Positions 45,516-53,808 are shown, counted from the first letter of the stretch. The stretch is DNA of 64,000 nt from Caulobacter sp. (GCA_021741355.1 JAIOXZ010000008.1:1-64000); one strand, 5' to 3'. Translations and numbers: made by a program. Notes: a model not told the origin generated them from the sequence alone.

Positions 45516-46099
45516 TCGGGTTCGTCGGCCGATAGCCACTTCGCGATAGCGGGGAACTTTCCCACGGACGGTGGGGTCATCATTTCGCGCGCCAGCGCCT
45601 CATGGGCCGGCATATCCTGAGCCCAGCTGACCAACTCATCCATAAAGCTGGCGTCCTCCATGAGGCGCACTGCTATCACCGACGCCTCGTCTTTGGATCG
45701 CTTCGCTTCTAACAACAGACGATAGTAGACCGCGTCACAGATAAGATTGAAGGCCCCGGCGACCGTCAAATATGTCAGCCACCGACCTTTTATTCCCCCT
45801 CGCCCATCAACCTTTTGAAACCAATACTCGGCCAATCGCATCGCGACCATTCTAGCGGCCCAGACTCGATCGGCCGCCGGCTCTCCGCCGACTTGGGTGA
45901 GCGCCTCAAATTTGAGTAGGGCCGACTCCGGCACTGCCCCTCGCTGACGCCAGTGCGACACGGTGCTTTGCGCCACCCCCAAAAACGCCGCCAGGTCACG
46001 GTCGGTGGATACGCCCGCGCGACGCTTCATCTCCGCGACAAGCGAGGGGATGTCGCCGGACCAACTGGTCAGGGCTTGCTGTTGTTGAATTTCTGGCAT
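45482..46099 (-). CDS. Phage repressor, CI/HTH type
   Basis: 205 residues from ATG 46099; a TTG start at 46114 would add five residues. The N-terminal HTH is of the bacteriophage CI type (about residues 20-62): SLVAEMKRRAGVSTDRDLAA, FLGVAQSTVSHWRQRGAVP. The rest is helical, with no clear LexA-like peptidase Ser/Lys pair, so SOS-induced self-cleavage is not evident. It is transcribed leftward from a promoter overlapping the rightward early promoter; only 30 bp separate it from the next gene. Role: keeps the transposition genes silent. Confidence 0.85.
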   Translation of the reverse strand: MPEIQQQQALTSWSGDIPSLVAEMKRRAGVSTDRDLAAFLGVAQSTVSHWRQRGAVPESALLKFEALTQVGGEPAADRVWAARMVAMRLAEYWFQKVDGRGGIKGRWLTYLTVAGAFNLICDAVYYRLLLEAKRSKDEASVIAVRLMEDASFMDELVSWAQDMPAHEALAREMMTPPSVGKFPAIAKWLSADEPESSMTSSSGSD

Positions 46100-46129
46100 A
46101 TTCCAAATTATCAACTCAGTGGGGAACCG

Positions 46130-46327
46130 ATGGCCAGCGAGCCAACACTCCTAGCGAAGGTCAAAGCAGGGTTCATCCTTCAAGGGACCACATTCAAGGC
46201 CTGGTGCCGCGAGGGTGGCGTTGATCCGAGCTACGCGCACGCCGTTGTTACAGGGCGAACGAACGGCCGGAAAGCCCAGGCGCTGAGGGCACGAATTCTC
46301 GACAACGCTGAACGCCAGGCAGCCTGA
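46130..46327 (+). CDS. Small HTH protein, Ner-like
   Basis: 65 residues from ATG 46130, after a GGGG run. The whole protein reads as a small DNA-binding domain (GTTFKAWCREGGVDPSYAHA, then VVTGRTNGRKAQALRARI). In Mu-like phages, the first rightward gene after the repressor encodes Ner, which limits early transcription, and this protein has the right size and place. It could also be an excisionase-like factor. The transposase gene starts 2 bp after its stop. Confidence 0.75.
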   Translation: MASEPTLLAKVKAGFILQGTTFKAWCREGGVDPSYAHAVVTGRTNGRKAQALRARILDNAERQAA

Positions 46328-46328
46328 C

Positions 46329-48311
46329 ATGACCGGCGGGGGCGAGTGGCTTGGGGCCGACGAGGTGGCAGAACTGGCGAGGATCACCCGCCGCCATGCG
46401 ACTAGAATCATGGCGACACGGAGCTGGCGGGATTGCCCTCTCGAAGTCCGCCAGGTCGTCGGCCGGGGCGGCAAGGCCGGTCTCAATTATGAGGTCTCTC
46501 TAAGCAGCCTCTCAGAGGCCCTTGGGGACGACCTGAGCGAGCTTATGGAGCTTCCTTGCGATGAAGGGGCGATCCCCCTCCCCGCCGCCAATCAGGGCGC
46601 CGTCGTCGGCGAGCGGTGGGCGATCATCAAGGACGCCCTGGACCATCCGGACGGTGCGAAGCGCGCCGCCGCCGTGAAGGCCGCCGCCGCCGCCTCCGGC
46701 AAAGGGGAGCGCACGCTCTACCGATGGATCGCGGACTATGAGCGCCACGGCCTCCACGGCCTCGCGCGCCGAAAGCCGAAGAACGCTGGCAAGCCGCGCA
46801 TCCATGTCTCGCGCGAGTTCGACCGGGCGTTTAGGGAGGCCGACGGAGCGGATGAGCTGCTCATCGAGATTGGCAATCTGGTCGATCAAGAAATCAAGAC
46901 GTGGTCGGCCACTCGTTTAGGTCAACACGCAGGTGAAGAGCTTCAATCGACTCTAAACTGGCGTCTCTTTGAGATTTGCACCGAGCGAGGACTGTCAATC
47001 CCTCGATCAGCCTTCAAGGTGAGCAAAAAACGCATACTGCGGCGCTCCGAATACCGGGCGGTCAACGACATGAAGAATGACCGGAAGCGGTTTGACGACG
47101 CAAAGCCGCGCGCCCGGCGCGACTGGACCGGATACGATCCGATGGAGATCGTGATCTGCGACGTGAAGCCTCTCGACGTCATCGTGACCCGGCCGGACGG
47201 AACCCCGACCTGGCCAAAACTCATCGGCTTCATGGACGGCGGCACCGGGCGGGTGCGTCATCATCTGGTTCTCTGTCCGAAGGGCGAAGGCGTCAGACAG
47301 GAGCATGTCTGGGCGGCGATCATCGCCATGAACGACGACCGCGAATGGGGTCTGCCGAAGGCACTCTACCTGGACAACGGGTCCGAGTTCAAAGGCCTCG
47401 ATAAACTGCAACCGGCGCTCGCTTTGATGAGCGAAGTCGGGGTGCGAACGATCATCCGGGCCAAGCCCTACAACGGCGCGGCGAAGCCGATTGAGGGCCT
47501 GTTCGCCCAAATGGACAAGCGCTGCTTCAGCTTGATGCCTGGCTATGCCGGCAGCGAGCGCATGAACAAGAAGACTCAGACGGTGGGCCGGCCGCCCAAG
47601 CCCTATCCCGGTTCGTGGGAGCAATTTCAAGAAGACGTGGAAGCGCTGATCAAAGTCTTCAACGCGCGGCCGGTAGGCGGACAGTGGCAGCGCCGGTCCC
47701 CTCGCGAGTGGACGCAGGCGAAGATTGATGCCGGATGGCGGCCATCGCGGGTTTCGCCCACGATTCTCGACGCGATGGGTTGCGAGCGGGAAGCGCGCAA
47801 GCTCACCCGAGGCTGCATCAAGCACGGCGGAGAGTTCTGGCACCATGACGCCCTGCTGGAAGCTGCCCCTGGCGCCAAGGTTCTGGTGGCACTTCCATGG
47901 CGACGGGATGCCGCTCCGCTGATTCAGCTCAAATCCGGAGATTGGGAATACCTACAGCCGGACGGGCGACAGCCTGCACTTTGGGAGCAAGGCGCGAAGG
48001 TCGCGGCCGTCCGGCAGGCTGCTCAAAGGAAGTACGTAGCAGGCCTCGCGAAGGATGCTGGGACTGGCGACCTGATGGCAATGAAGAGGCGCATGGCCGC
48101 CGTCATTGACCCGCTTGACCTTCCCGGAGACGCCGGCCGCCTCGGCGGTACTTCCGAGATGATCGCACTTGGCAACGGCCTCGCGTCCCCCGTGCCCCGA
48201 CAGGAAGCGCGCCTGGACGAAGCCGCGCGCCTGAAGCGCCGCGAGGACGCCGAGACGGCCAGGCTTGAGGCCCTTGCCGCGAAGTCGGAGGAGATGCGCC
48301 GTGCGGGTTGA
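46329..48311 (+). CDS. Mu-like DDE transposase (A protein)
   Basis: 660 residues. The N-terminal part contains a helix-turn-helix region (about 1-60) and a second DNA-binding region (about 100-150, ERTLYRWIADYERHG). The rve-type catalytic core carries the DDE triad D278 (VICDVKPLD), D349 (YLDNGSEFKG) and E389 (AKPIEGLFAQ), all intact. The C-terminus is a beta-barrel domain followed by a charged helix that would bind protein B. It catalyses DNA cutting and strand transfer. The 3' end overlaps the B gene by 11 bp. Confidence 0.93.
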   Translation: MTGGGEWLGADEVAELARITRRHATRIMATRSWRDCPLEVRQVVGRGGKAGLNYEVSLSSLSEALGDDLSELMELPCDEGAIPLPAANQGAVVGERWAIIKDALDHPDGAKRAAAVKAAAAASGKGERTLYRWIADYERHGLHGLARRKPKNAGKPRIHVSREFDRAFREADGADELLIEIGNLVDQEIKTWSATRLGQHAGEELQSTLNWRLFEICTERGLSIPRSAFKVSKKRILRRSEYRAVNDMKNDRKRFDDAKPRARRDWTGYDPMEIVICDVKPLDVIVTRPDGTPTWPKLIGFMDGGTGRVRHHLVLCPKGEGVRQEHVWAAIIAMNDDREWGLPKALYLDNGSEFKGLDKLQPALALMSEVGVRTIIRAKPYNGAAKPIEGLFAQMDKRCFSLMPGYAGSERMNKKTQTVGRPPKPYPGSWEQFQEDVEALIKVFNARPVGGQWQRRSPREWTQAKIDAGWRPSRVSPTILDAMGCEREARKLTRGCIKHGGEFWHHDALLEAAPGAKVLVALPWRRDAAPLIQLKSGDWEYLQPDGRQPALWEQGAKVAAVRQAAQRKYVAGLAKDAGTGDLMAMKRRMAAVIDPLDLPGDAGRLGGTSEMIALGNGLASPVPRQEARLDEAARLKRREDAETARLEALAAKSEEMRRAG

Positions 48312-49095
48312 CGCCAAGGCCCCTGAGATCGTTGTAACGAGCGTCTACCGGACCCTCATGCTCCGTCTTGAAAGGGTGCATGAGGAGTCGGGAATGGGCG
48401 CGTTCGCCGGGCCTCCCGGCCTCGGCAAGACCACCACCGCTCGACAGTTCATCGCTGGCCATCCCGGCGAGGTTGTCGGGGTCACGCTCCGCTTCCCGAA
48501 CTCCAAGAGCGTGATGGTCCTGCAAGAAGTCCTGGCCGCGATACGGCGCGGCCATGGCAGCAGCGACAACCACTGTCCGACCAATCGCCGCGAGCTTCAG
48601 GGCTCAATCCGGAACGCGCTCGAAAACTGGGCCTGGTGGCAGGAGGTCAACCTAGCCCTTCGCGGCGGGCCGCGGATGACCGTTGTCTTCGATGAGGCGC
48701 AAAACCTGTCGCCGGAAGCCATCGAGACCCTGCGGTTCTGGAACGATGCGGCGGACGACGACGCGCCGCCGCTGGCGTTCGCCTTTCTCGGCAACCATCA
48801 ATTCCGACTTGAGGGCGGGGCCTCCGGCCCGAGCTTCCTCTCGGCCGCCGTTACAAGCCGCATGAGCTACCGGAAGACGTTCACCTATCGCGACCTGACC
48901 GACGACGACCTGACCTTGCTCATTGAAGCACGAGGTGTCGTCGAGCCGCAAGCCGTCGAGCTGCTGCTCCGCCATTGCCGGAGCGCGGACGTCAACCGCG
49001 ACCTCCGGCTCCTGACGCGTGAGCTGGACACACTCTTGAACAGCGGCTTGCCCCTCACGGCCGCGACCATCCGCAACTTTCTTGGCATCAGCTGA
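48301..49095 (+). CDS. Mu B-like AAA ATPase (target selection)
   Basis: 264 residues from a GTG at 48301 overlapping the transposase stop; an ATG at 48265 would give a longer, poorer N-terminus. Walker A is GPPGLGKTTTA (about residues 36-46) and Walker B is VVFDEAQNL (about 126-134), both complete. Sensor-like residues follow in FAFLGNHQ. MuB-type proteins form ATP-dependent filaments on target DNA, activate transposase and give target immunity. It is followed by small early genes. Confidence 0.92.
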   Translation: MRVDAKAPEIVVTSVYRTLMLRLERVHEESGMGAFAGPPGLGKTTTARQFIAGHPGEVVGVTLRFPNSKSVMVLQEVLAAIRRGHGSSDNHCPTNRRELQGSIRNALENWAWWQEVNLALRGGPRMTVVFDEAQNLSPEAIETLRFWNDAADDDAPPLAFAFLGNHQFRLEGGASGPSFLSAAVTSRMSYRKTFTYRDLTDDDLTLLIEARGVVEPQAVELLLRHCRSADVNRDLRLLTRELDTLLNSGLPLTAATIRNFLGIS

Positions 49096-49106
49096 ACGGA
49101 GCCACC

Positions 49107-49367
49107 ATGCACGCCCAAGTCTCGATCCGCCCCATCTCTGAAGTGAAGGGCCAGCACCTTCGCCGCGTTGAAAATTGGGGTCTGAAGGTCCTCAAAATCG
49201 AACGCCTGCTGGACCTGGCCAGCGACCAGGTTGGAGAAGACATTCCCTACAGCGCCACCACCGCCCCCGGCCTCGACCGGCTGGACGCGACGATTGACGG
49301 CATCGCGGCTCTGGTCCGCGAGCTGCGGGCGGAGCTGGTTGAGGGGACGGCCGATGTCGAGGCCTAG
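49107..49367 (+). CDS. Small phage early protein, unknown
   Basis: 86 residues, soluble, with a helical C-terminal half. It starts 12 bp after the B gene with GGAGCC just before ATG. The family was not recognised. Its stop lies inside the gemA start region, so the two are coupled. Position matches early accessory genes in Mu-like phages, which often affect host functions, but no role can be given. Confidence 0.6.
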   Translation: MHAQVSIRPISEVKGQHLRRVENWGLKVLKIERLLDLASDQVGEDIPYSATTAPGLDRLDATIDGIAALVRELRAELVEGTADVEA

Positions 49368-49779
49368 ACCTAGGGTGCGACATGGCGTGTTGCGGGTCGC
49401 CAAGGAGCGGCTGGGTCTCAGCGAGGACGACTACCGCGCCCTTCTCGAGAACTACGGCGGGGTATCCAGTGCGACAGAGTTGGACAAGCGCGGCTTCGCG
49501 GCCGTCATGGATCGCTTTCGGGACCTCGGCTTTGTCACGCCTTGGTGGACTCGAAACTTCGGGGTTCGGGAGGGCATGGCCTCGCCGGCGCAGGTAGAGC
49601 TTATCCGCGCTCTTTGGCAGGAGGTGGAAGGCGGTGACGAACGTCACCTGAACAGCTGGCTAGCAAAGTACCACAAGATCGGCGCGCTTCGCTTCGCGAC
49701 GGTGGCCAAGGCCGGGCAGGTGATCGACGCACTGAAGAAGTGGAAGGCGCGCCTAGAGAGGCCTGGGCATGGCGATTGA
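49354..49779 (+). CDS. gemA: GemA-like regulatory protein (DUF1018)
   Basis: 141 residues from ATG 49354 (a longer frame exists upstream but overlaps the previous gene). The sequence follows the Mu gp16/GemA family: RVAKERLGLSEDDYRALLEN, then MASPAQVELIRALWQEVEG and HKIGALRFATVAKAGQVIDALKKW (shown in part). GemA of Mu alters host gene expression and DNA topology. It overlaps the genes before and after it. Confidence 0.85.
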   Translation: MSRPRPRVRHGVLRVAKERLGLSEDDYRALLENYGGVSSATELDKRGFAAVMDRFRDLGFVTPWWTRNFGVREGMASPAQVELIRALWQEVEGGDERHLNSWLAKYHKIGALRFATVAKAGQVIDALKKWKARLERPGHGD

Positions 49780-50122
49780 TCGCAACGATCCGGAGATCCG
49801 GGCCTTCGTCGCCGCGAGCGGCGCGCAGACCTATTCCGAGATGGCGGCGGATTGCATGGCCAAGTTTGGTCCCGACAGGGCTTGGCCTGCTGATCTGCTT
49901 GCGGAAGTCCGGCGCGAAGTTCGCCCGCCCGTCTCGGGCGGCGGGTCGCCTTATGGCGCCGATGTCGAGGTGATCGCCTTCATCCGAGACCGGGCCGACC
50001 TGGTGAAACTAGATGCTCTCTTGAAGGCTGGCCGCGCCGCCTTCGGTAATCGGTTCCCGCCACGGTCGGTGCTGCATCGCCTGGTGGTGAAAATCCGGGC
50101 CGTCAGCGGTCAGGGTCGATAA
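49769..50122 (+). CDS. Phage early protein, unknown
   Basis: 117 residues, starting 11 bp inside the gemA 3' end. Its N-terminus (MAIDRNDPEIRAFVAASGAQ) and central YSEMAADCMAKFGPDRAWP look like a small DNA-binding or terminase-small-subunit-like fold, but the evidence is weak. It ends shortly before a reverse-oriented gene. No family was recognised. Confidence 0.6.
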   Translation: MAIDRNDPEIRAFVAASGAQTYSEMAADCMAKFGPDRAWPADLLAEVRREVRPPVSGGGSPYGADVEVIAFIRDRADLVKLDALLKAGRAAFGNRFPPRSVLHRLVVKIRAVSGQGR

Positions 50123-50213
50123 TATGGCGTCTGGGTTCCCGGCGCACCTTCAGGCCCGCTCTCACGCTTCTCAAAGGCTCTCATGGCCTCGCCTGAGTGG
50201 CAGGGCGGTCTGG

Positions 50214-50525
50214 CTAGAGTTTGATCCCGCGCCGGAAGAGCCCTTCGAGTTTCGTCTTAGCGCGCGCGATGTCGTTGACGGCCTGGTCGGTGTTGTCGAG
50301 CGTTTGAGTAATCTTCCAGGTGAGCGCATCCATGTTGGGCGGTCGTCGGCGGTAGGAGAAGAACAGCTCGTTGCCGTCCACCGGGTCATAGACGTAGTCG
50401 CCGGGCAGCTTTTCCAGGAGCGCTCCGACACCGCGCTTCAGCAACGTCACGTCCCGTTGCAGCTGGTCGATTTTCCGCTCAATGGCGGCATAGTCCACCG
50501 GAGGCTTGTCGGGTTGATCGCCCAC
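50214..50525 (-). CDS. Reverse-oriented coiled-coil protein (moron-like)
   Basis: 103 residues from a GTG at 50525 with GGGAGAG seven bases upstream; longer in-frame starts lack this site. The N-terminal half is a coiled coil (AAIERKIDQLQRDVTLLKRG), and a Tyr/Asp-rich middle segment is followed by a helical, basic C-terminus. It is the only gene on this strand between the repressor and the tape measure, and it interrupts the rightward early operon. This is typical of cargo genes expressed from the lysogen. The overlapping plus-strand frame 50124-50591 is judged a shadow. Confidence 0.65.
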   Translation of the reverse strand: MGDQPDKPPVDYAAIERKIDQLQRDVTLLKRGVGALLEKLPGDYVYDPVDGNELFFSYRRRPPNMDALTWKITQTLDNTDQAVNDIARAKTKLEGLFRRGIKL

Positions 50526-50661
50526 GCATCTCTCCCTTGGCGTTCGCGCCGCCATGGAGCAGAGGGCGGCGTTCGAATCAGCGCCGCATAATAGGGTTCT
50601 GGCCTCACGCTGAAATACTTCAGCATAGTTAGGCCTGAGAATTTTCAGCACCTTTCGCCGC

Positions 50662-51063
50662 ATGAGTTCACCGGCGGCCCCATCCATTGAAAATCTGGAC
50701 GTTGCTGAGGATGACCTTCTTGGCGCGGTTTCAGCGTTGCTGGGGAGCGAAGTCGCCGACCAGGTGTGCGAGGCTTTCGGCGGCCGGCGCGTCTATCTCC
50801 CTCGCCGGCCAATCGTCGGGACGCCGATCACAGAGCTTTTGGGCGGCGCTGGCCACAGCCTGGTCACTGAACGCTTCGGCTCGGGCCATTTCGACATACC
50901 CATGCGGACGGCGACCCTACGCCATCGCAAAATTCTGGCGATGACTCTCGCCGGCGTCCCGGTGGCCGAAATGGCCACTCAGCTCCGGTGCACGGAACGC
51001 CATGTGTACCAGGTCCGTGCCGCCCTCCGGGCCAACGGCAAGATTCCGGAGCGGCGACGATGA
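50662..51063 (+). CDS. mor: Mor-type middle/late transcription activator
   Basis: 133 residues. The central part (DQVCEAFGGRRVYLPRR) and the C-terminal HTH (KILAMTLAGVPVAEMATQLR, CTERHVYQVRAALR) match the Mor/C activator family of Mu. Mor turns on middle transcription after induction. A perfect GCTGAA-N4-TTCAGC dyad at about 50608-50623 lies just upstream and could be a control site. The stop codon overlaps a 27-codon frame (ATGA). Confidence 0.85.
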   Translation: MSSPAAPSIENLDVAEDDLLGAVSALLGSEVADQVCEAFGGRRVYLPRRPIVGTPITELLGGAGHSLVTERFGSGHFDIPMRTATLRHRKILAMTLAGVPVAEMATQLRCTERHVYQVRAALRANGKIPERRR

Positions 51064-51143
51064 CCCGCTCTCCGCCCTCCTTCGCCCGGACCGCAACGGC
51101 CCTGATCACCTTCACCGCCGGCGCTTCCGCCGGAGAAATCTAG
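51060..51143 (+). CDS. 27-codon frame, probable gene remnant
   Basis: ATG at 51060 overlaps the mor stop and the frame ends at TAG 51141. The 27 residues (starting MTRSPPSFARTA, with a hydrophobic middle) look like the first part of a membrane or signal-bearing protein. In Mu-like phages, the genes after mor are usually lysis genes. It may be the stump of such a gene left by a deletion that brought the capsid gene next to mor. Only 9 bp separate it from the capsid gene. Confidence 0.45.
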   Translation: MTRSPPSFARTATALITFTAGASAGEI

Positions 51144-51152
51144 GTTCTCTCA

Positions 51153-52046
51153 ATGCTCATCAATGCAGCGGCCCTCTCCGGCATCTACACGGCGTTCAAA
51201 GCTGTCTTCAATACCGGCTTCGAAGGCGCAAACGCCCGATACAAAGAAATCTCGATGACCGTTCCCTCGGCGGCCGCCGAAAACGCCTACGGTTGGCTCG
51301 GCCAGCTGCCGCGCATCCGGGAATGGCTCGGAGAGCGGCACATCAAGTCGCTTGAGGCGCACGGCTATGTCATCAAGAACCGCAAATTCGAACTGACCCT
51401 TTCGGTTAGCCGGGAGAGCGTCGAAGACGACACCTACGGGCTGCTCTCCCCGCTGTTCTCGGAAATGGGTCGATCTGCTGCGACCCATCCCGATGAGCTT
51501 CTCTTCACCCTGTTGAAGTCGGGCTTTACCAATGCCTGCTACGACGGCCAGAACTTCTTCGATACCGACCATCCCGGCCACATCGTGGCAGGCGAGCCGG
51601 TGTCGATTTCGAACGTGCAAGCCGGCGCTGGGGAACCGTGGTTCTTGCTGGATACCTCGCGGGCCATCAAGCCCCTGATCTGGCAACCGCGCACCGACTA
51701 CAAGATGACGGCCCTCAACAACGACGGCGACGAAAACGTCTTCTTCCGCGATGAGTTCATCTACGGCGTCCGCGCGCGCGTGAACGCTGGCTTCGGCCTG
51801 TGGCAGCTCGCCTTCGGCTCCAAGGCCGCGCTCAACTCGGAAAACTACGCGGCCGCCCGCGCGGCCATGTCGGCGATGAAGGGTGAAGAAGGCTCGCCGC
51901 TCGGCATCGTGCCCGACACCCTGGTTGTCGGCCCCGCGCTCGAAGAGGCGGCGCTCCAGCTCCTCAATGCCGAACGCACGGCCGCCGACACTTCGAACGT
52001 CTGGAAGGGCACTGCCAAGCTGATCATCTCGCCCTGGCTGGCCTGA
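51153..52046 (+). CDS. Mu T-like major capsid protein
   Basis: 297 residues, full length for the Mu gpT family. The N-terminus is MLINAAALSGIYTAFKAVF, a middle conserved stretch is EPWFLLDTSRAIKPLIWQPR, then FIYGVRARVNAGFGLWQLAF, and the end is WKGTAKLIISPWLA. All parts of the family are present, so the gene is intact. Its normal upstream partners (scaffold and protease) are missing. No good ribosome-binding site lies within 12 bp of the ATG, which fits a deletion junction upstream. Confidence 0.92.
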   Translation: MLINAAALSGIYTAFKAVFNTGFEGANARYKEISMTVPSAAAENAYGWLGQLPRIREWLGERHIKSLEAHGYVIKNRKFELTLSVSRESVEDDTYGLLSPLFSEMGRSAATHPDELLFTLLKSGFTNACYDGQNFFDTDHPGHIVAGEPVSISNVQAGAGEPWFLLDTSRAIKPLIWQPRTDYKMTALNNDGDENVFFRDEFIYGVRARVNAGFGLWQLAFGSKAALNSENYAAARAAMSAMKGEEGSPLGIVPDTLVVGPALEEAALQLLNAERTAADTSNVWKGTAKLIISPWLA

Positions 52047-52049
52047 CCC

Positions 52050-53516
52050 ATGACCACCGTCCCCATGAACCTGAAACTGATCCTGCAAGCGGTTGACCGC
52101 TGGAGCGGGCCCACGTCGAAGGCGACCGGGGCGATCGGCGGCTTGATAGGTCGTATCGGGACCCTGACGGGTAAACTCGCGAAGGTCTCAGCAATTGGCG
52201 GGGCGGTCGCTGGCACTGTAGCGGTCGCGGCCGGCTTGGGGCTCGCCAAGGCATCTTGGTCAATGGTCAAGGAGGCCGCCGACGCCGGTGACGCCGCCTA
52301 CAACAGCGCACAGAAGGTCGGGCTGACGGTCCAGAGCTATCAGCGTCTCGCCGCAGCGGCCAAGATCGCCAACCTTGAATCTGGCGAGTTCAACGTCGGG
52401 CTCAGAACGCTGGCGAGCAACGCCGTTTCTGCCGCTGAGGGGAGCAAGGAGGACGCGAAGGCCTTCGCGGCGCTTGGCATCAAACTCAAGGGCGCGAACG
52501 GCAAAGTTCTTGAGACAGACCAACTCTTAGCGGCGATTGCCGACCGCTTTGCAACGATGCCTGACGGTCCGTTGAAGACGGCCACGGCGATGCGCCTCCT
52601 TGGCCGTTCCGGCACGGAGATGATCCCGCTCCTCAACATGGGCGGCGCGGCGATCCGCAAGGCGGGCGACGAGGCTGAACGCTTGGGCGTGGTGTTGTCT
52701 GACGACGCGGCAAAGGCGGGCGACGACTTCAACGACAACCTCGACCGCATGAAATACAGCGTCCTGGGGCTAAAGATTGGCATCGGCGCGGCGCTATTGC
52801 CGACACTCAATCGTGCGGTTGTCGCCATCACGGAGTGGATTGCAGCGCACCGGGTGGACGTCATCTCGAAGGTCTCCGCCGTCGTCTCCCAACTATCGGT
52901 CTCGCTAGCCAAGGTGGACTGGATCGCATTCGCCGACGGGATCGGAAATGCGCTGGTTTTGGGGACCAAGCTCTTTGTATGGATTGGGGGACTTGAAGGC
53001 ATCATCACCGGTGGCGGGATCGCAGCCATCGCAGGGCTGACGAATGGCATTTTCGGCCTCGCGGTGGCGCTCGGCGTCGCCACCGGGCCAGTAGGCTGGA
53101 TCATCCTCGCCGTCGGCGCGCTGGCGGCCGGCGCATTCTTCCTCTGGCGAAACTGGAGCAAGGTCTCCAAGTGGTTCGGCGACATGTGGACGGGCCTGGC
53201 CACCAAGTTCAAGGTCGGCGCGGCGGCTGTGTGGAACGCCCTGCCGCCCTGGCTACGATTCATCCTCAAGGGCATCGCCTTCGTGGTGAAGTTTGCCAGC
53301 CCTGTTGGCGCGGCCGCCTCCGTAGCGGGCGCGGCAGTCCGGGCAGGCGCGCAACCCCGGCCGGCGGTCGGTGCAGCTGCCAGAGACGGCGCTCGCGGTC
53401 GGGTGGACGTTGGCATCCGCGTGGACCAGGACGGCCGCGTAAGGGCGACCACGGCCCGCGCATCTGGCCAGGCGGGCATTGACTTCAGTCGTGGTGCTTT
53501 GATGGCCTCAGACTAG
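52050..53516 (+). CDS. Tail tape-measure protein (Mu-like)
   Basis: 488 residues starting 3 bp after the capsid stop. The N-terminus (LKLILQAVDRWSGPTSKATG) and the repeated Gly/Ala/Leu hydrophobic helices (about 35-65, 310-375) match phage tape-measure proteins, as does the C-terminal VDVGIRVDQDGRVRATTARA. It sets tail length and is ejected with DNA. At 488 residues it is shorter than typical long-tailed phages of this group. It normally follows tail tube and chaperone genes, which are absent. Confidence 0.85.
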   Translation: MTTVPMNLKLILQAVDRWSGPTSKATGAIGGLIGRIGTLTGKLAKVSAIGGAVAGTVAVAAGLGLAKASWSMVKEAADAGDAAYNSAQKVGLTVQSYQRLAAAAKIANLESGEFNVGLRTLASNAVSAAEGSKEDAKAFAALGIKLKGANGKVLETDQLLAAIADRFATMPDGPLKTATAMRLLGRSGTEMIPLLNMGGAAIRKAGDEAERLGVVLSDDAAKAGDDFNDNLDRMKYSVLGLKIGIGAALLPTLNRAVVAITEWIAAHRVDVISKVSAVVSQLSVSLAKVDWIAFADGIGNALVLGTKLFVWIGGLEGIITGGGIAAIAGLTNGIFGLAVALGVATGPVGWIILAVGALAAGAFFLWRNWSKVSKWFGDMWTGLATKFKVGAAAVWNALPPWLRFILKGIAFVVKFASPVGAAASVAGAAVRAGAQPRPAVGAAARDGARGRVDVGIRVDQDGRVRATTARASGQAGIDFSRGALMASD

Positions 53517-53567
53517 GCCTCGAAGGCGTTTCGGAATCCGGCCCGTGCTTCAGCATCGCGGGTCGGT

Positions 53568-53808
53568 CAGAGGGGTGATCCTGGCCCCTCGCTTGGGTGA
53601 CCGGCGGTGACGGACGCCGGTTTTGGGACGCTGGGGCTGGAGCCCCGGCGTCCCACCCTGAGCGCATACAGATCGGCCCGCAGATCGCCCTTGAGCGACC
53701 ATTCAGGCGGGACGCCAGAGGGGATGTCGTCGCCCCTCGCTTGGGTGACCGGGGATGACAGATAGCCGGTCTGGGGGCGCTGGAGGTTCAACTCTCTAGC
53801 GTCCCACC
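53568..53808. repeat. Two copies of a structured intergenic repeat
   Basis: A unit of about 90 bp occurs twice, 148 bp apart. The exact shared core is 21 bp (53584-53604 and 53732-53752), and flanking bases match partly. Copy 1 has a perfect-type hairpin with arms 53624-53638 and 53641-53655 (one mismatch). Copy 2 keeps an analogous but weaker stem. The composition resembles dispersed host intergenic repeats rather than phage DNA, so the right edge of the prophage is placed before it. Confidence 0.65.

Larger units (their letters stand above)
45402..53516. mobile_element. Reduced Mu-like transposable prophage
   Basis: A Mu-type gene order from left to right: left-end repeats, leftward repressor, small HTH protein, transposase A, ATPase B, early genes including GemA, Mor, then a capsid protein T and a tape-measure protein. 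Genes for portal, terminase, protease, head completion, tail tube/sheath, baseplate, fibres and lysis are absent. The base composition looks lower in GC than the flanks. The right boundary is taken at the end of the tape-measure gene because host-type repeats follow; no terminal CA or target duplication could be identified. It is inserted between the EAL gene and recA. Confidence 0.85.

Noticed and set aside
50124-50591. 155-codon plus-strand frame in the prophage
   Set aside because: It overlaps the reverse-strand gene 50214-50525, which has the better ribosome-binding site and a coherent coiled-coil sequence.
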